64,000 nucleotides of DNA from Brugia malayi (taxonomy: Eukaryota; Nematoda; Chromadorea; Rhabditida; Onchocercidae), in the NCBI RefSeq assembly GCF_000002995.4, contig NW_025062479.1:3121721-3185720 (forward strand), in the 5' to 3' direction. Each line of letters begins with the position of its first letter. Position 1 is the first letter of the stretch. Of this stretch, positions 37,541-50,646 are shown one piece after another. The notes under the pieces are model-generated. The model was not told the origin of the DNA. It saw nothing but the letters and a program-made list of their open reading frames with translations, and did no database searches. The position numbers were made by a program, and so were the translations under genes.

Positions 37541-40500
37541 TTCAATAACTAGAATTTTCCAATTATTAATCTAGCAGAAGTACCATGCTAAGCATGGAGC
37601 TATATAATGTTGCATGTTATAGAACCCACATTTTTCTTAAATTAAGAATAAAACTAAAATAAGTTACTTTACTTATAACGAAATAAAAGTGCTAGACAAA
37701 TAGAAATGAATGAAATTACATATGAAAACGAGTACAGTTGAAATCATTTTTGTGCAAACACTGTTATTCCTCGTCTTTAGAGAATGAAACATTATAATTC
37801 CGCACCTTATTTACCGTTTATATTAATCACTAACAAATTCTAATGCTTAGAAAACCCACAACAAATCATTGCTACTCCCTCCCGCACTCATGATGCGGCC
37901 TCGGCTAATGTCGCAGGTTGCCTTGAAACTGATGGTCTTCTGGGATGTTTACAGCATATCAACGTAATGATAACGCTAGAAGAAAACAAGTCTAATAATG
38001 TTAATCATTTTAACTTTCATAATTTCTAATCAGAGTTGAAATGGTATTAAATCTTATATACGATAAAAATAAATAAGAATGTATTTAACTTGGCTTTGAT
38101 GGAATTTAAATTCACTTATTGCATACTAACTAACTGGATCATATTAGTAGTTGAAATTTTGATATTCAGGAAATGCTATCCAACTTCTAGCTATTCAGTT
38201 ACTTTGATTAGGTGTCTGCTAGTTCCGGTAATTTTCCATTCGGACTCTTTTATTGCCTCTTCAATTCCATAGAGATCTTTCCTGTAAGCTTTACATCATA
38301 ATATTGATCTTTCATTTAATGGTATCTCAAACCACTAAGCTTTACTTTTACGCATCCTATACAAACCACTATATAGTTAAATATGAAAACACAAGAATGA
38401 TTTCTATTTATACTAATTTTTTTTTTTTTTTTTTATTGGAAAAATAAAAAAGAAAAGGGATCAAATCAAATCAGCGAGAAATTAACAGGAATATTGGTTA
38501 TTAATGACAGATTGCAATTATATATAATAAAATTTTATATATTGTTATTTTATCATTCATTTTCTTGCCGTAAGCAATTCATAATTTCTCATTTATCAAA
38601 TCACCTTTAAACAATAATTAGTCGCATAATGGGAGCAAAACTAATCAGACTATAAATTTTTTGTTCATTTTCCATCTCGCAATGGTTAATTATCGATAGA
38701 ACTCAATTACTGAGACTAAAGATTGAAACCATGAATATGCACCTCAGAAATGCTAGCCGATATCAATCAGTCTTGGAATGTATTATTTCCTCAAAATATT
38801 TTCCCTACTCATCCATTTTACACTCTGGAAGTTACACGCATATTCTCCTCTATTTTATCATTAATTCATTTCGGGTTTCAATTTCTTTATTATTTGTTTA
38901 TTATACATATATAATAAAATATATGCACCTACTTACATATGTGTCCATGTCTGCACCTGTATGCAATATTAAAGTTGGTTGCTATACTGATAAATGATGA
39001 TTAGTAATTAATGTGTGCTGCTTGGGCGCTGTTATCTACTTCTTGTCAATGCTTGCTATCATCGACATTTTTGTTGCTAGACAGCTTTTATCGTGAAATC
39101 TGTTAAAGTGCTTCTTTTTTTTTATTTTTGTATTGCAGTCTTGGAATATTTATCAAGGAACCACGTACATACTTCTTTCTGTCTTCGTTAAATAATTAAC
39201 TAACAACTGTTCTGTTATTTGAAATATTGTTTTACGAATTTGAATGAGTTAATTGCTATTTTCTAACCCGAATATCTAAAGCTGGATTGCATTGGATGTG
39301 CAAAACTTCTACTGCATACATCGTAATCATTATATTAAAACATTAGGAATAAATAATGTTTGTAATAATTACTAGAACTATCATATTTGCTTCCTATTCT
39401 CCAATATCTTCTTTGATGAATAATCTTTACTATGATGTTTATCAACATTTCCAAATTTCCAAATTGCGTTTCACAAATTAAGTAGCAAAGATATGCATGC
39501 TTTCTTATTACAACAGATTGCTTCATTTATATTCTCTAACTCAACGTTTTCACATCATTATTCACTTTTCTATTTTGTTTGGAAATTATAAATGCATAAC
39601 TAAACCATACATTACTTAATGAAAATAATTCATGTAGTGTGTTCATTTCATAATTTATAAAACTTGTTCCATCTAAAATATTTACCGAATCATAATAAAT
39701 ATTTTTATTATAGTGTAAATAAATAGATGGTAATGATTCAATTGTTAGGAAAAAGAAATGAATTTTTATTCGGTATGATATAATTGAAAGGATAAGATAA
39801 AAACGAGATAAGCAAATGCCAAGAATTCTCGAGCTGGAAGCAACACATACATCTAATACACACAACACTTATCTCACTCCTTCTTCTGTTTTTCCTTTGT
39901 TTGAACTTTTCAGTTAGGAAAAAAAGGAGAAAGCTGAAAGTTAAATAGATCATTTCTTATCATCACAACTCGCTAACTGAAAAGCTGCATAAGAAGCATT
40001 TGATCCATTACTGGAAGCAATAATTAACCATGCAAATCACACTTTTTCTGCTTTCCTGTATCATTGCTATTCGTACAATCTTTTAACTATCTATTAAATT
40101 TTGCATGTTTTTTCCTTCTCCTTTCTTTGATTTTATACTTTCAATTAATCAAACAATAGTTACCGCTTTACATAGTAGTTTGTTCTGTATTTCGAAAACG
40201 ACGACGTTTTAGTTTCCGATTCTTGTTAGTCTAGAATTTTCATTCTCCCTTAATTTCTTTCGAATAAAATGTTAACTTAATATTTTTCATCATGTCGTGA
40301 AGTATGGCATTAGTTTGACGCATAGTAATGTAACATATTTATCACCTTAAGATTGCAAATAAATCACCAGTGATGTTGCGGTTTGTGTTAGCTAATTAAA
40401 TTGGAAGAGAGGAAATCGTTCACGCTGTGGTTGTCGGTGTCAGTTCCTAAAATGCAAAACTATTTTCTTCTGATGAAATGACAGGTTGAGATATATCTCT

Positions 40501-40638
40501 AACACACTTTTTTTTTTTTATTTTTCAGTATATATCAATCTTACTAACTGATTTCGGAAGGTTTACCATTAGGAAGTAGTGATTTTGATGAGAATCAAAG
40601 ACTTTTAATATATATTTCAAGATGTTGTGGAATTTTCG
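37541..40638. other. Intergenic stretch between RNASEH2B and fibulin-1
   Basis: About 3.1 kb of AT-rich DNA between divergently transcribed genes. Long open frames exist on the minus strand near 39536-39868 (110 codons), but they are hydrophobic, AT-rich and without family resemblance, so they are probably chance. A T18 run lies near 38418. Nothing else was recognised. Confidence 0.5.
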
Positions 40639-43600
40639 ATGCGGCAATTGACAAGAAACCCAAATTTCCTATCATTTATACTTGTCGTTGGTAGGTTACT
40701 TATATGCTTTTAATTTTTTTGTTTTTGGATAGCATCTTATTACTAAATGCTATTGGAATAAATGCATGTTTTTGTTGGTCGCTAGTCAAAAGCGAATGTC
40801 TGATTATGGTGGTTGAATTATTCCTTAGATTAAGTAAACTGGATTATTTTATTTTCAGTATATTTCTCCATTTTACACAAGGATATCTATTTAAATTAGT
40901 TCTGCATAGTACATGAAATAGAATACATCCAAAATTGAGAATTTAATCCTCTTTAATTTAACAACAAAAATCAAAAGTCAATTTTCTTCCAATGTAATAA
41001 TTAAAATTAAAATATCAAATTATAAGTGAAGAGAAAATTACAGCTTTTATTGATGCAAGCGAACTATCACATTGCTGCACAATTGGTAAGATACATTTTG
41101 AACAGTTATTATCGTGTGCTGAAATAAAGCTTAATGAAACGGCTAGTACCTGCATCCTGACAGCATCGATATGCTGCATGGATACATTGCTGGAGCATAA
41201 TTGCAATTATGGTATAAAAATGGCTGAAAGCGAAGATCAATGTTTATTAAATATTACTGACATTGGCGGAGGAATTCGTAAGGTAATTATCAGTTAGCTG
41301 TTGAATATATTGTTAGGAATTGATCAACAAATTTTATATATATGGTAAATTTCAACACTTAATTACAATCCCTATTTTAATTTATACAATATGATAAAAT
41401 AATTAAAGCATTATGACTATAGGAATGTTGTGAATGTTGTCTCTTGGCCAAGGAATTATCACGAAATGATAAAAGCTGTGTAGCACCGAATGGTTTTGGC
41501 GCAGCATGTTTGCGCTCCTTTCATCAATGCTGTTTTGAAAATGCAAAATCAAAACAATATCATCGTTATGAAAGTTTATAATTACTATCTTGATATATTT
41601 CTGAAAGGTGTTCAAGTGCTTATATATGGTGAACTATGCAAGTGATGCATACCATACCTTTGAGCAAATATCCTCAGTTATTCAAAAAATGGAATTGCCA
41701 AAAATATGGCAAGCTGTATATGAACGAAAAATTTAACTGTAATGAAGCTATAGTTGGAAAATCAGTAATTGCATTTTATTTTCGTGAGCAATGAGACAAT
41801 ATAAATAACATAGAAATAAATTTAATATCACTTGAAAGTTAAATATTTTTAGGTAATTCGGATTTGCTGGATCTTTTGAGTGTTGGTGATCGTTGCATAT
41901 CTACAAAATGTGAACATCTATGTACAGACCGAGGAGGTGCTACAGTGGAGTGTTCTTGCCATCCCGGGTATGAATTAGGACCGGATGGTTACTCTTGTAT
42001 TGGTTAGCGAGCTTTTTCATATAACCAAACGTAAAGGTATTTTGCTGCACCTTTCTATTGCACAATTTTGCACATGCTTAATTTTTCAATGACTGCTTGC
42101 CTGCATTGCAACTAAACCATCATTTGGCACAGTGTTGTAAAGCTTCTTGCTTTTTATCAAAAAATGTTTAACCCATTGAGGAGTATTTGGTAATAATTTT
42201 TGAATAAAGTGGGATGTATCAATTGCGAACAGGTGGTGTAAGAAAATTTCGCTTAGTATCACAACTGCTTGTGCACCGAATAATAAACGATATGAGAAAA
42301 CCGTCGGTGTGAGATATCGTTGTTATTAGGTGATAGTATTATGAGAGCATACAATCTTATGGAAGCGAAAATGACGTTTGGTCTAATGTTATAAAGGATC
42401 AAGCGATCTTAGAAGAAATTGAAATGAAAAAGATGTGTCTTGCTGGTTGAAGTGTGTCATCTTCAGAATACTGCGTAGGTAATATTGCTTTAAAATCTTA
42501 CACTTTTTTTTTTTTTGATTATCTATTAATTTTGTCTAGTTGTGCGTTCTTGTTATCTTATCGTTGTTAGTAATTCATACATTGCTATTTTTTTTTTTTA
42601 ACTTTTTCAAAAATTGCAGTTTTTATAAAAATGCACGTCTCGTATTTTGCATGCCTGAACATTGCATTTTGTATGCATTCTAGCAAATTTCAGTATATTT
42701 TTAGCCTCTTATTATGCTTGCTTGTTTTACAATAAAAATTCCTTTTTTTTTTCAAAAGCAGTCCGATTCACTATAATATGATCCTTGTTTTTGAATTTGA
42801 AAGATAATTTTGGGAATATTATTTGCTAATATGAATGACTGGCAATCAAATAAACAATTGAAGTTAAACTTTTCAGTAATTATATTATCAATAAGATGAA
42901 TGCCTTCAAAAAAAATGTCACACCGTTGTTGTCCTACCTTCATCACTAATAATTTGAAATCTACGTGAAGTCACTTTTCACTTTGAACCACTTGCTTCCC
43001 AAATTTTTGCTTTTTGTTTTAATGTTGTAATTGGCAGCTACTTTAATTTCTTTTTTTGCTACCCAAAAAGCCAGGCTTCTAGACATAAACGAATGCGATG
43101 CACGGGATTCGGTGTGCCCATTGCCTAATTCATTATGTCTCAATACACCTGGATCGTTCTCCTGCGTTTGCTTACCAGGCTTCTATTGGAGTGATATTGG
43201 CTCCGTTTGTGTAGGTAATTTCTTGCGCAAAATGCAAATGTCGGCTATTTATTTTTTCATTTTTTTTAAGTTAGGAAATATTTAAATACACTTGGAATAA
43301 AAACCATCTGAGAGTAGCGTTATTCATAAATTTTTGTCATCAAACCAATGATAATTTCTGATAATAAATGAGTGTTCTCATTATTACATTATTAGTCTAA
43401 ACACATAACTATTATGAATTTCTTAAATTGACTTATTTAAAAAATTCAGAAAAAGGCTCTGAATTGGAATATAAACCAACGCTTTCATATTCTGATTGAT
43501 ATCTGCATGTGGTTTTTTTTTTGATCTCAGATATTGATGAATGCTTACTACTAGCGGATGATTGTTTGGAAAGTCAACGTTGCTTGAATACTCCTGGCTC

Positions 43601-46600
43601 ATTTAAATGCATACGAACATTGTCCTGTGGTACTGGATATGCTCTGGATAGCGATACTGAACAGTGCATTGGTTTACTTTAATTTAACCTGTTTTTTTTT
43701 TGTGTGTTTTATATTCATTTTATTAACACTTCAAGAATTTTAATACTATTTGTGACAATTTCAGTATTGCTCAATAATTAATGGAATTAATAATTAACAT
43801 GGTTGCAAATATAGTTTAATTGATTCTGCCAAATTTATTTCATCATCGCAACAGTGTATTTCTCTAATCTTAAGTTATAACAAATGATAAATGATATATC
43901 GTTTTAAAGAATTTTTTGCAACCAATACTTCTTTATTCGAGAATGAGTCTTCATTTTACTATTCTACGTATGAAATGAACTGTTCCGTGAGCTATCAGCT
44001 CAGTGAGTTTTAACAAAAAAAAAAAAAAAAAAGCGTATAACTATCGACAGATGTGGATGAATGCAATCTTGGTTCTCATGACTGCGGACCATTGTATCAA
44101 TGTCGTAATACTCAGGGCAGCTATCGTTGTGATCCGAAGAAGTGTGCTGAAGGTGAATTGATGAATCCACGAACTGGTGAATGCACAAATATGGACTGTC
44201 CTATAGGTTATAAACCAATTCGTGGACGTTGTGAAGGTTCCTTTCTCAATTTGTATGCAGATATTTTATTTGTTTACTTTACAAAAAAAAAGATTGAAAC
44301 TATCTAATATTTCATTCAAATGTTTAACGGAAGTGAAGATTGAAGAGAATGTTTAAGATAATGTCTAAATTTATAGATGTCAACGAATGCGAAATAATAG
44401 GGCGATGTGCGCAATTTGAAGAATGCATAAACACTCCTGGTTCATTCCGCTGTCAAGAACGAGGAAACTTATGTACAAACGGTTATCGTATGGATCGAGA
44501 TACTGGATTCTGTGTCGGTAAATATTGTTGAATGTAAGAAAAAGCATTGTTTTCAAAACAGAGTAGTAAGGTGTTGCTAGCGAAATGTTCCGCAAGGTAT
44601 GTAATGCTTAAGAATAGAGCTTTTATTTGATTCTAGTGACAATAACATATGTCATGTAGAAGTGCGCTTTGAAATGAAAAAAATTATATGATTTAGTTAT
44701 GAAAAGTAAAAAATCTATTTCTTATGATAATGTCCACATTTCAGATATTAACGAATGCGCCGATGGGACTCATTTTTGTGGTGACAAACAATGCATTAAC
44801 TTATTGGGTAGCTATAAATGTCGTTGTTCAGCGGGTTTTGAATTCAATGATACGGTAAGTTAGGAGTACTAAATTAAATTGAAACTGGAAAAAAAAGTTC
44901 TTACAGTTATATCACCTTATTTTCCTTGCACTGTTGTTTCATAATGTTTTAAATAATTAGCTGGTTAAAGTTTTTCCATATATTTCAATATTTAATGAAA
45001 CGTTTTAGCTGTGAAACGAGTATGTCACTATGCTTCAGACAAAACGTTGCGAAGACGTAGATGAATGTAAGAAGTTTGCGGGACACGTCTGTTCGTTGCA
45101 TGCAACTTGCGAGAATACGTATGGATCATTCAAATGTCACTGTAAAGATGGCTTCAAGATTGCCAAAGACGCGCGAAACTGTGATGGTTAGTATAATAAA
45201 GAATACTAATATTTAGAAACATATGAAAATGGAAAAATGGAAATATTAAGAGAGTGAGATGCAGAGAAAGGAGTTGGGTTCAATTTGGAAGACTTGACCC
45301 TGTAACAAACTATTCCTTTTTCAGTTCTTATATCATTTCGTGAAAGATTGATATATTATAATGATGAACTTTCATTTCTTAGGTACAAATGGCTTATGTT
45401 GTGCTCAGTTTTAAAAATACGGCAAACTCTAAACTTTCATTTTGCAGATATTGATGAATGTAGTCTTGGTAAAGCAAACTGTGCGCAAAAGTGTATCAAT
45501 ATACCTGGCAGTTACCAGTGCATTTGTGAGCGCGGTTATCGTCTCGGTGCTGATGGTGTTACCTGTGAAGATATTGATGAGTGTACTCTTTGGGCTGGTT
45601 CAGGTATACATTTGTATTCAACTAGTGTTATAAATAACACTTGCTTGACTAAATTTGGCTCTCATGTTGAAGGTGATGACCTTTGTATGGGCAGATGCAT
45701 TAACACTCCAGGTTCCTACAAATGTCAGTGTCCTGTTGGTTATGAAATACAAGAAGATGGCCGAACATGTAAAGGTAGCAGCTATTTTCATAACTGAATT
45801 TTGGAGTAAAAATTTGACAATCTTCAAAGATTTTTATGCAGTATTTTTGAAACCATTGTTAAATTTGAATAGTGGAATGAAATCGATTAATTGTGATGTC
45901 CTGTAAATAATTTGACTTCCAGATGTTGATGAATGTGCCAAAGGTGAGTGTCAAGGGAACGATCAGATTTGTGTAAATACATTGGGAAGCTTTAAATGCC
46001 ATGTAATACGTTGTCCACTGAATTACATGCACGACAAAAATTATAAAAAGTATAGCATTTGTCAAATCTTCACAATAAATCTCTGGCATGATTTTTAGTC
46101 TTTATCTTCTGTTTGATTCTTCTTCTGCTTATCAAACAATTTCAAAAATAAGAATTTGACGCTGAAATTACCACTAACTTATGGATGAAAGAACTAATTA
46201 ATTGCATGTTATCAATATTCGATTCACACTTTGCAATTTAGTCGCTGTAACCGATTGAGCCATTTATGCGATTCATTAACTGAAGAAGCGTGTAAAAATC
46301 ATGCGATACGCATAAGTTGGGAGTTTACATCCATACCAAAACAAGAACCAATTTCATCGAGACGAACTTCCATCACACTATTTACTGTTCGTGGCCCAAC
46401 GTCACCTTCAAGCAATGTTCAGTTCGAATTGAAGTTGAAAAGCGCCATACCAGGTTTTTTTTTTTTTTTTTTTTTCAATTTATATTGCTGCATATTTAAT
46501 TATACATTGACTTATTTGATAATCACAAAGTAATTTTAGAGTAGATATTCTGCTAGTGATTGTTTTGCTTCACTTTTGTTGACTAACTTCACATGATACT

Positions 46601-47022
46601 CTCATGCTTCTTGCTATTTTATTCTGTTCTTGTTTAACAGTGCACTAAACTGCTATTACCATAATAAAATATTTAAAACAGATGAAGATTGAATATTTAT
46701 AAAATCGGAATACACTTACGTTTTCATAATTCATGAGATTTTTCTATTCTAAAAGGACTGGATGCATGCTTTTTCAGAAAAATTCTATGTATTACCGGCA
46801 GTACGAAGTAATTTTCTATTGCAAAAAAGTGAGGAAAAAAATGGAGCAATAATTGCTCTGAGAGATTCGCTGGATGGACCGCAGGAGGTCATTTTAGAGC
46901 TTATTTTAAGACTTAGTATTAATGGTGTATTTCAGAGTAAATTTATTGCTAATTTAGTAATCAATGTTGCTCCTTATCGTAGACAACGGACAACCCCTTT
47001 TTCTGATAGTTTAACTAAATAA
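40639..47022 (+). CDS. fbl-1: Fibulin-1, C-type isoform
   Basis: Exons: 40639-40690, 41044-41282, 41423-41573 (or to 41564), 41853-42002, 43083-43214, 43531-43671, 44051-44236, 44377-44517, 44745-44854, 45039-45186, 45448-45603, 45673-45774, 45923-46049, then C-specific 46242-46453 and 46778-47022; about 763 residues. Fibulin-1 is a secreted basement-membrane glycoprotein. It starts with a signal peptide ([14 protein letters not shown]). Cys-pair anaphylatoxin-like modules follow ([29 protein letters not shown]). Then come ten EGF-like modules, nine beginning with the calcium-binding D-[IV]-[DN]-E-C. The C-type end [12 protein letters not shown] and the fibulin module ([26 protein letters not shown]) parallel human fibulin-1C. 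EGF-module introns all sit in phase 1. A 69-nt intron between 45603 and 45673 is itself in frame. Confidence 0.93.
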
Positions 47023-48840
47023 AATTTTCAGAATTAAGACAGTTTCATCTTAGTTCAACGAGTAACTGACTTTACTTAAAAAAACAATCGATTTAGATAT
47101 GGATAAATTTGCCAACATTTTGTCGTAACTTTTTACTTGATTTTGAAATACCCGGATATATCATGGATCAATAATGTGAAAATTTAGCACGTTTAAAATT
47201 TTTCATGTTTAAATAACGTGAAAACTTAATTTATTTGTGATCAGTTAGTGAAAACTTAATTTTTATTTGTGACTTTCTTCTACACACTAAATCAAAATCA
47301 AGCATATTGTGATATTTCTTTGTGTTAACTTATGATCTCTTCCAAATAGTTTGTTAATGATTGGATCTTAAGCAATTCCCTGGCGAGTTTATCTTTAATT
47401 TTCAAAAATTGGTAGTTTTGAGGAAAGGATTATTTGACTATGGTGACGTGTGGATCACCTATTTTCACTTCTATTTCAAGCAAATCAGGAAATAATATGT
47501 TCGTATCATTTTATATAAGACTGAATATATAGATGAAATTCGTCTGTAACTCTTTTTTAATTTCATTTTGCTTCTTCCTGTTATTTCATTTAATTTGCTG
47601 AATTAATCAAACACACCAATAGTATGTCTTTCATGAGATTTTTTTAATAGTATGACGTTATTTATTTCGTTTTATTTTTTCAGTAATATTAGTTTTATCA
47701 GTGACGTTACAAAATCTTAACGATTTGTAGCGCATATCAGTACGTTATTCCTTATCATGTGGGCATTCTTTGACGATCTTTATTCTCTAATTCTTCCTGC
47801 TTGTCTATTGTTTCTTGCTTACTAACAAAAAAAAAAAAAACCTATGGAATAGAAACAATTTTTACACTTATTAAGGTAAAGGTAGCTTTTGCTCTCTTGT
47901 AATTAATGTATTTGTTTAATTGCACTAGAAAAATTAAATGTAAAATATTTCATTATTTTTTAAATACGGTCGACTTTCTTTTGTTTTGTTTATTTGCAAA
48001 AGAATTCCTGAAAATTTTTCAAGAATACTATCACTGCAATATCCTATAGATTCCAGATATGACCAGAATTGACAATTAGTGATGGTTTTGTTGAATTGTG
48101 CATTGGATTAAGTTTTCCTGTTTATATTCATATGCATCTGAAATAAAGGATAAGCTGAGTGGGGAGTGTCCCATTTGATATTATATATCGTAGTGATATT
48201 TTTAAAATGTCTAGCTATAATTGTCTTTCTAAGTTAATAACTTTGGCGTGCCTTCTTACTGATGGTATTTAGAAGATGTTTCTATGTTTATATATCTTTA
48301 TAAGGTTAAAAAAAATTTTTCAATATTGTTTTGTAAGTGTTTGATACAAATTAAATGTTAAATGTTGTATTGGATGTCAGCTTTGATAAATTAATGGAAT
48401 ACATGTGCGTTTGTCTTTTCTAACAAAAAAATCGTAACAGTATAGCCGACGTTGTTAACTAACAAATTATTTAACATTAGTGCTATGGAAGATGAAAGTG
48501 GTAAAAAGTTAAAAATCAGAAGAGTTACTAATAGTCTGTAATGCTTTGCTAATATACCTTAACTAATATAATTATTGCTATATATTCTGATTATTGGCAA
48601 CAAGGAGACGCATTTCAAAATCATTTTATAACTCAGTATGCAATATCATACAAATGCTACCAATTTCAGTATCCAGATCGAGTGAACTAGGTGGATATCT
48701 ACTACTTACTTCTATTCAATGATTCATCACCATTTTGACATTCAATAATACTTATAGCCCAAAACTATTCTTTATGGCTCGGTTGATTGAAAAACTATGC
48801 ATTAAACTTAACGAAGACGGTGAATTGAAACGGATTGCAG
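47023..48840. other. Fibulin-1 intron between C and D terminal exons
   Basis: About 1.8 kb of non-coding sequence follows the C-type stop. GTGAAAACTTAATTT occurs twice at about 47218-47271. No further EGF or fibulin exons were seen. It should contain the polyadenylation signal of the C-type mRNA. Confidence 0.5.
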
Positions 48841-49568
48841 TTTGGTGGACGATGGTTATTCCTGCCTAAAACGATGCTATCCAAATGATCCAGCTTGTAT
48901 CAGTAATCATACTCAAGAGATATTATATCAGTTCAGAAGTTTACCATCCACCAAACACGTAAAACATCCAATCGAAGTTAGTCACCAGCTATAATTTGTA
49001 ATAAAGTTTCAAAAACAATAAAATGACAGATGAAATTATGTAGCAAGAATTAAGCTTTACAAAAATAAATTTGTATTTCGTTGACAGAAAGTACTATTAT
49101 CATAGATTTCTCATGTACGAGCGCAAATGGATACGCCGTTTTCAGTGGAATATAAAATCGATAAGGCGAATCGAGACAGATTTGTGGTACAACAGGATCA
49201 AAATATAGGTAAAACATTTTAAAAGTGAAGTACGACAAATTGTTTACTTTACAAAAGAAAAAACATAAATTTTCTGACAAAAATTCTAACAAAAAAAAAA
49301 TATACTTCACATCCTCTTTCAGCACCAAAATCTGTTTTAGGAAATCATGGGCTTTAAGTAAAAAAAATAGGAAAGAATGTTAGCTTTAATAAAAGAAGTT
49401 ATCTTTTTTTCTTCCTTTTTTGCAGGCATTGTAAAAATGATAGCACCTATTGAGGGACCAAAAACGGTTGTTGTAATGCTACATCTCAATATTTATTCAC
49501 GGTCTCATGTACTTTTAACACATAACATTGCCATCATAACTGTATATGTTTCATCGTATACTTTCTGA
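48841..49568 (+). CDS. fbl-1: Fibulin-1 alternative terminal exons, D-type
   Basis: Three exons, 48841-48976, 49106-49208 and 49426-49568, form an alternative end that splices onto the exon ending at 46049. Both this set and the C set begin with T completing the same codon, so they are interchangeable. With the shared exons this gives about 738 residues. Exon 1 reads SCLKRCYPNDPACISNHTQ (human 1D: CIKSCRPNDVTCVFDPVHT). Exon 2 has PFSVEYKIDKANRDRFVV. Exon 3 reads IVKMIAPIEGPKTVVVMLHL and ends ITVYVSSYTF (human 1D ends HIFVSEYWF). The module is the fibulin-1D C-terminal domain, used for matrix partner binding in the family. Genomic order C then D is the same as in vertebrate fibulin-1. Confidence 0.9.
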
Positions 49569-50646
49569 CTATTGAGTGACTTCATGTGTCATCCTTTGCA
49601 TTTCTTTAAATTTCATTTATACTTTTTTCAAATCAATACAATAATTTCTACCATAACTTGAAAGGAAATAGAATAAACAATGTATAATATTTATGTTCCT
49701 CGTTTTCCACCTTCCAATGTAGTGAATTTTTATTAAAACAGCACCAAAAAATCATATTGCGCTCGTTTTATCCACTCAAATTTATTTTTTACACACTGCG
49801 TGTATCTAAATTTTGTAACCTATCACTGTCACAAATCAAAATTATCTGCTTTATGTTATCACGAGTTTTACGTGTTCCATGAAGGAAAATTAAGTTTGAT
49901 AATACAGTACACATTTCACAGATTTACATAGATCAGTCTTGTTGTTATAATTAAAATGTATATATTGTAGAATACAATTTAAGTCGTTAAGCAAAAGTTC
50001 GAGGAAGGAATTATAAACAGAATCATTTTATATTAGATACCAAGTAACCTATGAACCTAAAGATTTTACAACCATGCGATCAGGATAGATTGCTCAGTTG
50101 TGTATATTATTGCTCTAAACTGTTTCAGAATCCTTTTTTGCACAGATATTACAAATTTAATAACCCACCAGAAGAGAATTAGCACCAATAGTTGAGTTTT
50201 GCCAGCTTCCACATCTCATTCATTCTTGAGAGGACAAAAAAAAAAAAAAAAGGGGGGGGGGGGGGGAGGCGAGAGGAGAGAGAAGGGGTGAAGCAAAGAA
50301 GAGTGATTTATCTTCCACAGTTGGTCGTAAAATTAAGACTAATATTTCTTAGTCACACATGTATGTATATCATAAATCTGAAGCAATGTGTACGAAAAGT
50401 TGTGCAATATTAGTTGAGGTAAACAGTGTAGCATAGCATACCGTAATAAGATTATAACGACATAACCAATATGTTACATCATGAAGGATATTATTTTCGA
50501 CGGTATCAAATAAATTGAATAAAAGGACAACACAATTAAAATAGATCATAAAATTCCACACGGTATTCAACTTCCATTAGTATTAATAGCAAGCTGTATG
50601 CGTCCTCTTCCATTTACGCACATCAAGAGATATTTTTTAGAAAAAT
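49569..50646. other. Convergent intergenic gap, fibulin-1 and COX18
   Basis: About 1.1 kb between the 3' ends of a plus-strand and a minus-strand gene. It contains an A16G15 homopurine run and a following purine-rich stretch to about 50300. No gene was recognised. Confidence 0.5.
50236..50266. repeat. Homopurine run A16-G15
   Basis: Sixteen A are followed directly by fifteen G, then a further purine-only stretch (GAGAGGAGAGAGAAGGGG). The G run is exceptional in this AT-rich window. Exact length is likely unstable and error-prone in assembly. Confidence 0.8.

Noticed and set aside
39536..39868. 110-codon minus-strand frame.
   Set aside because: Hydrophobic AT-driven composition, no recognised motif, no splice support.
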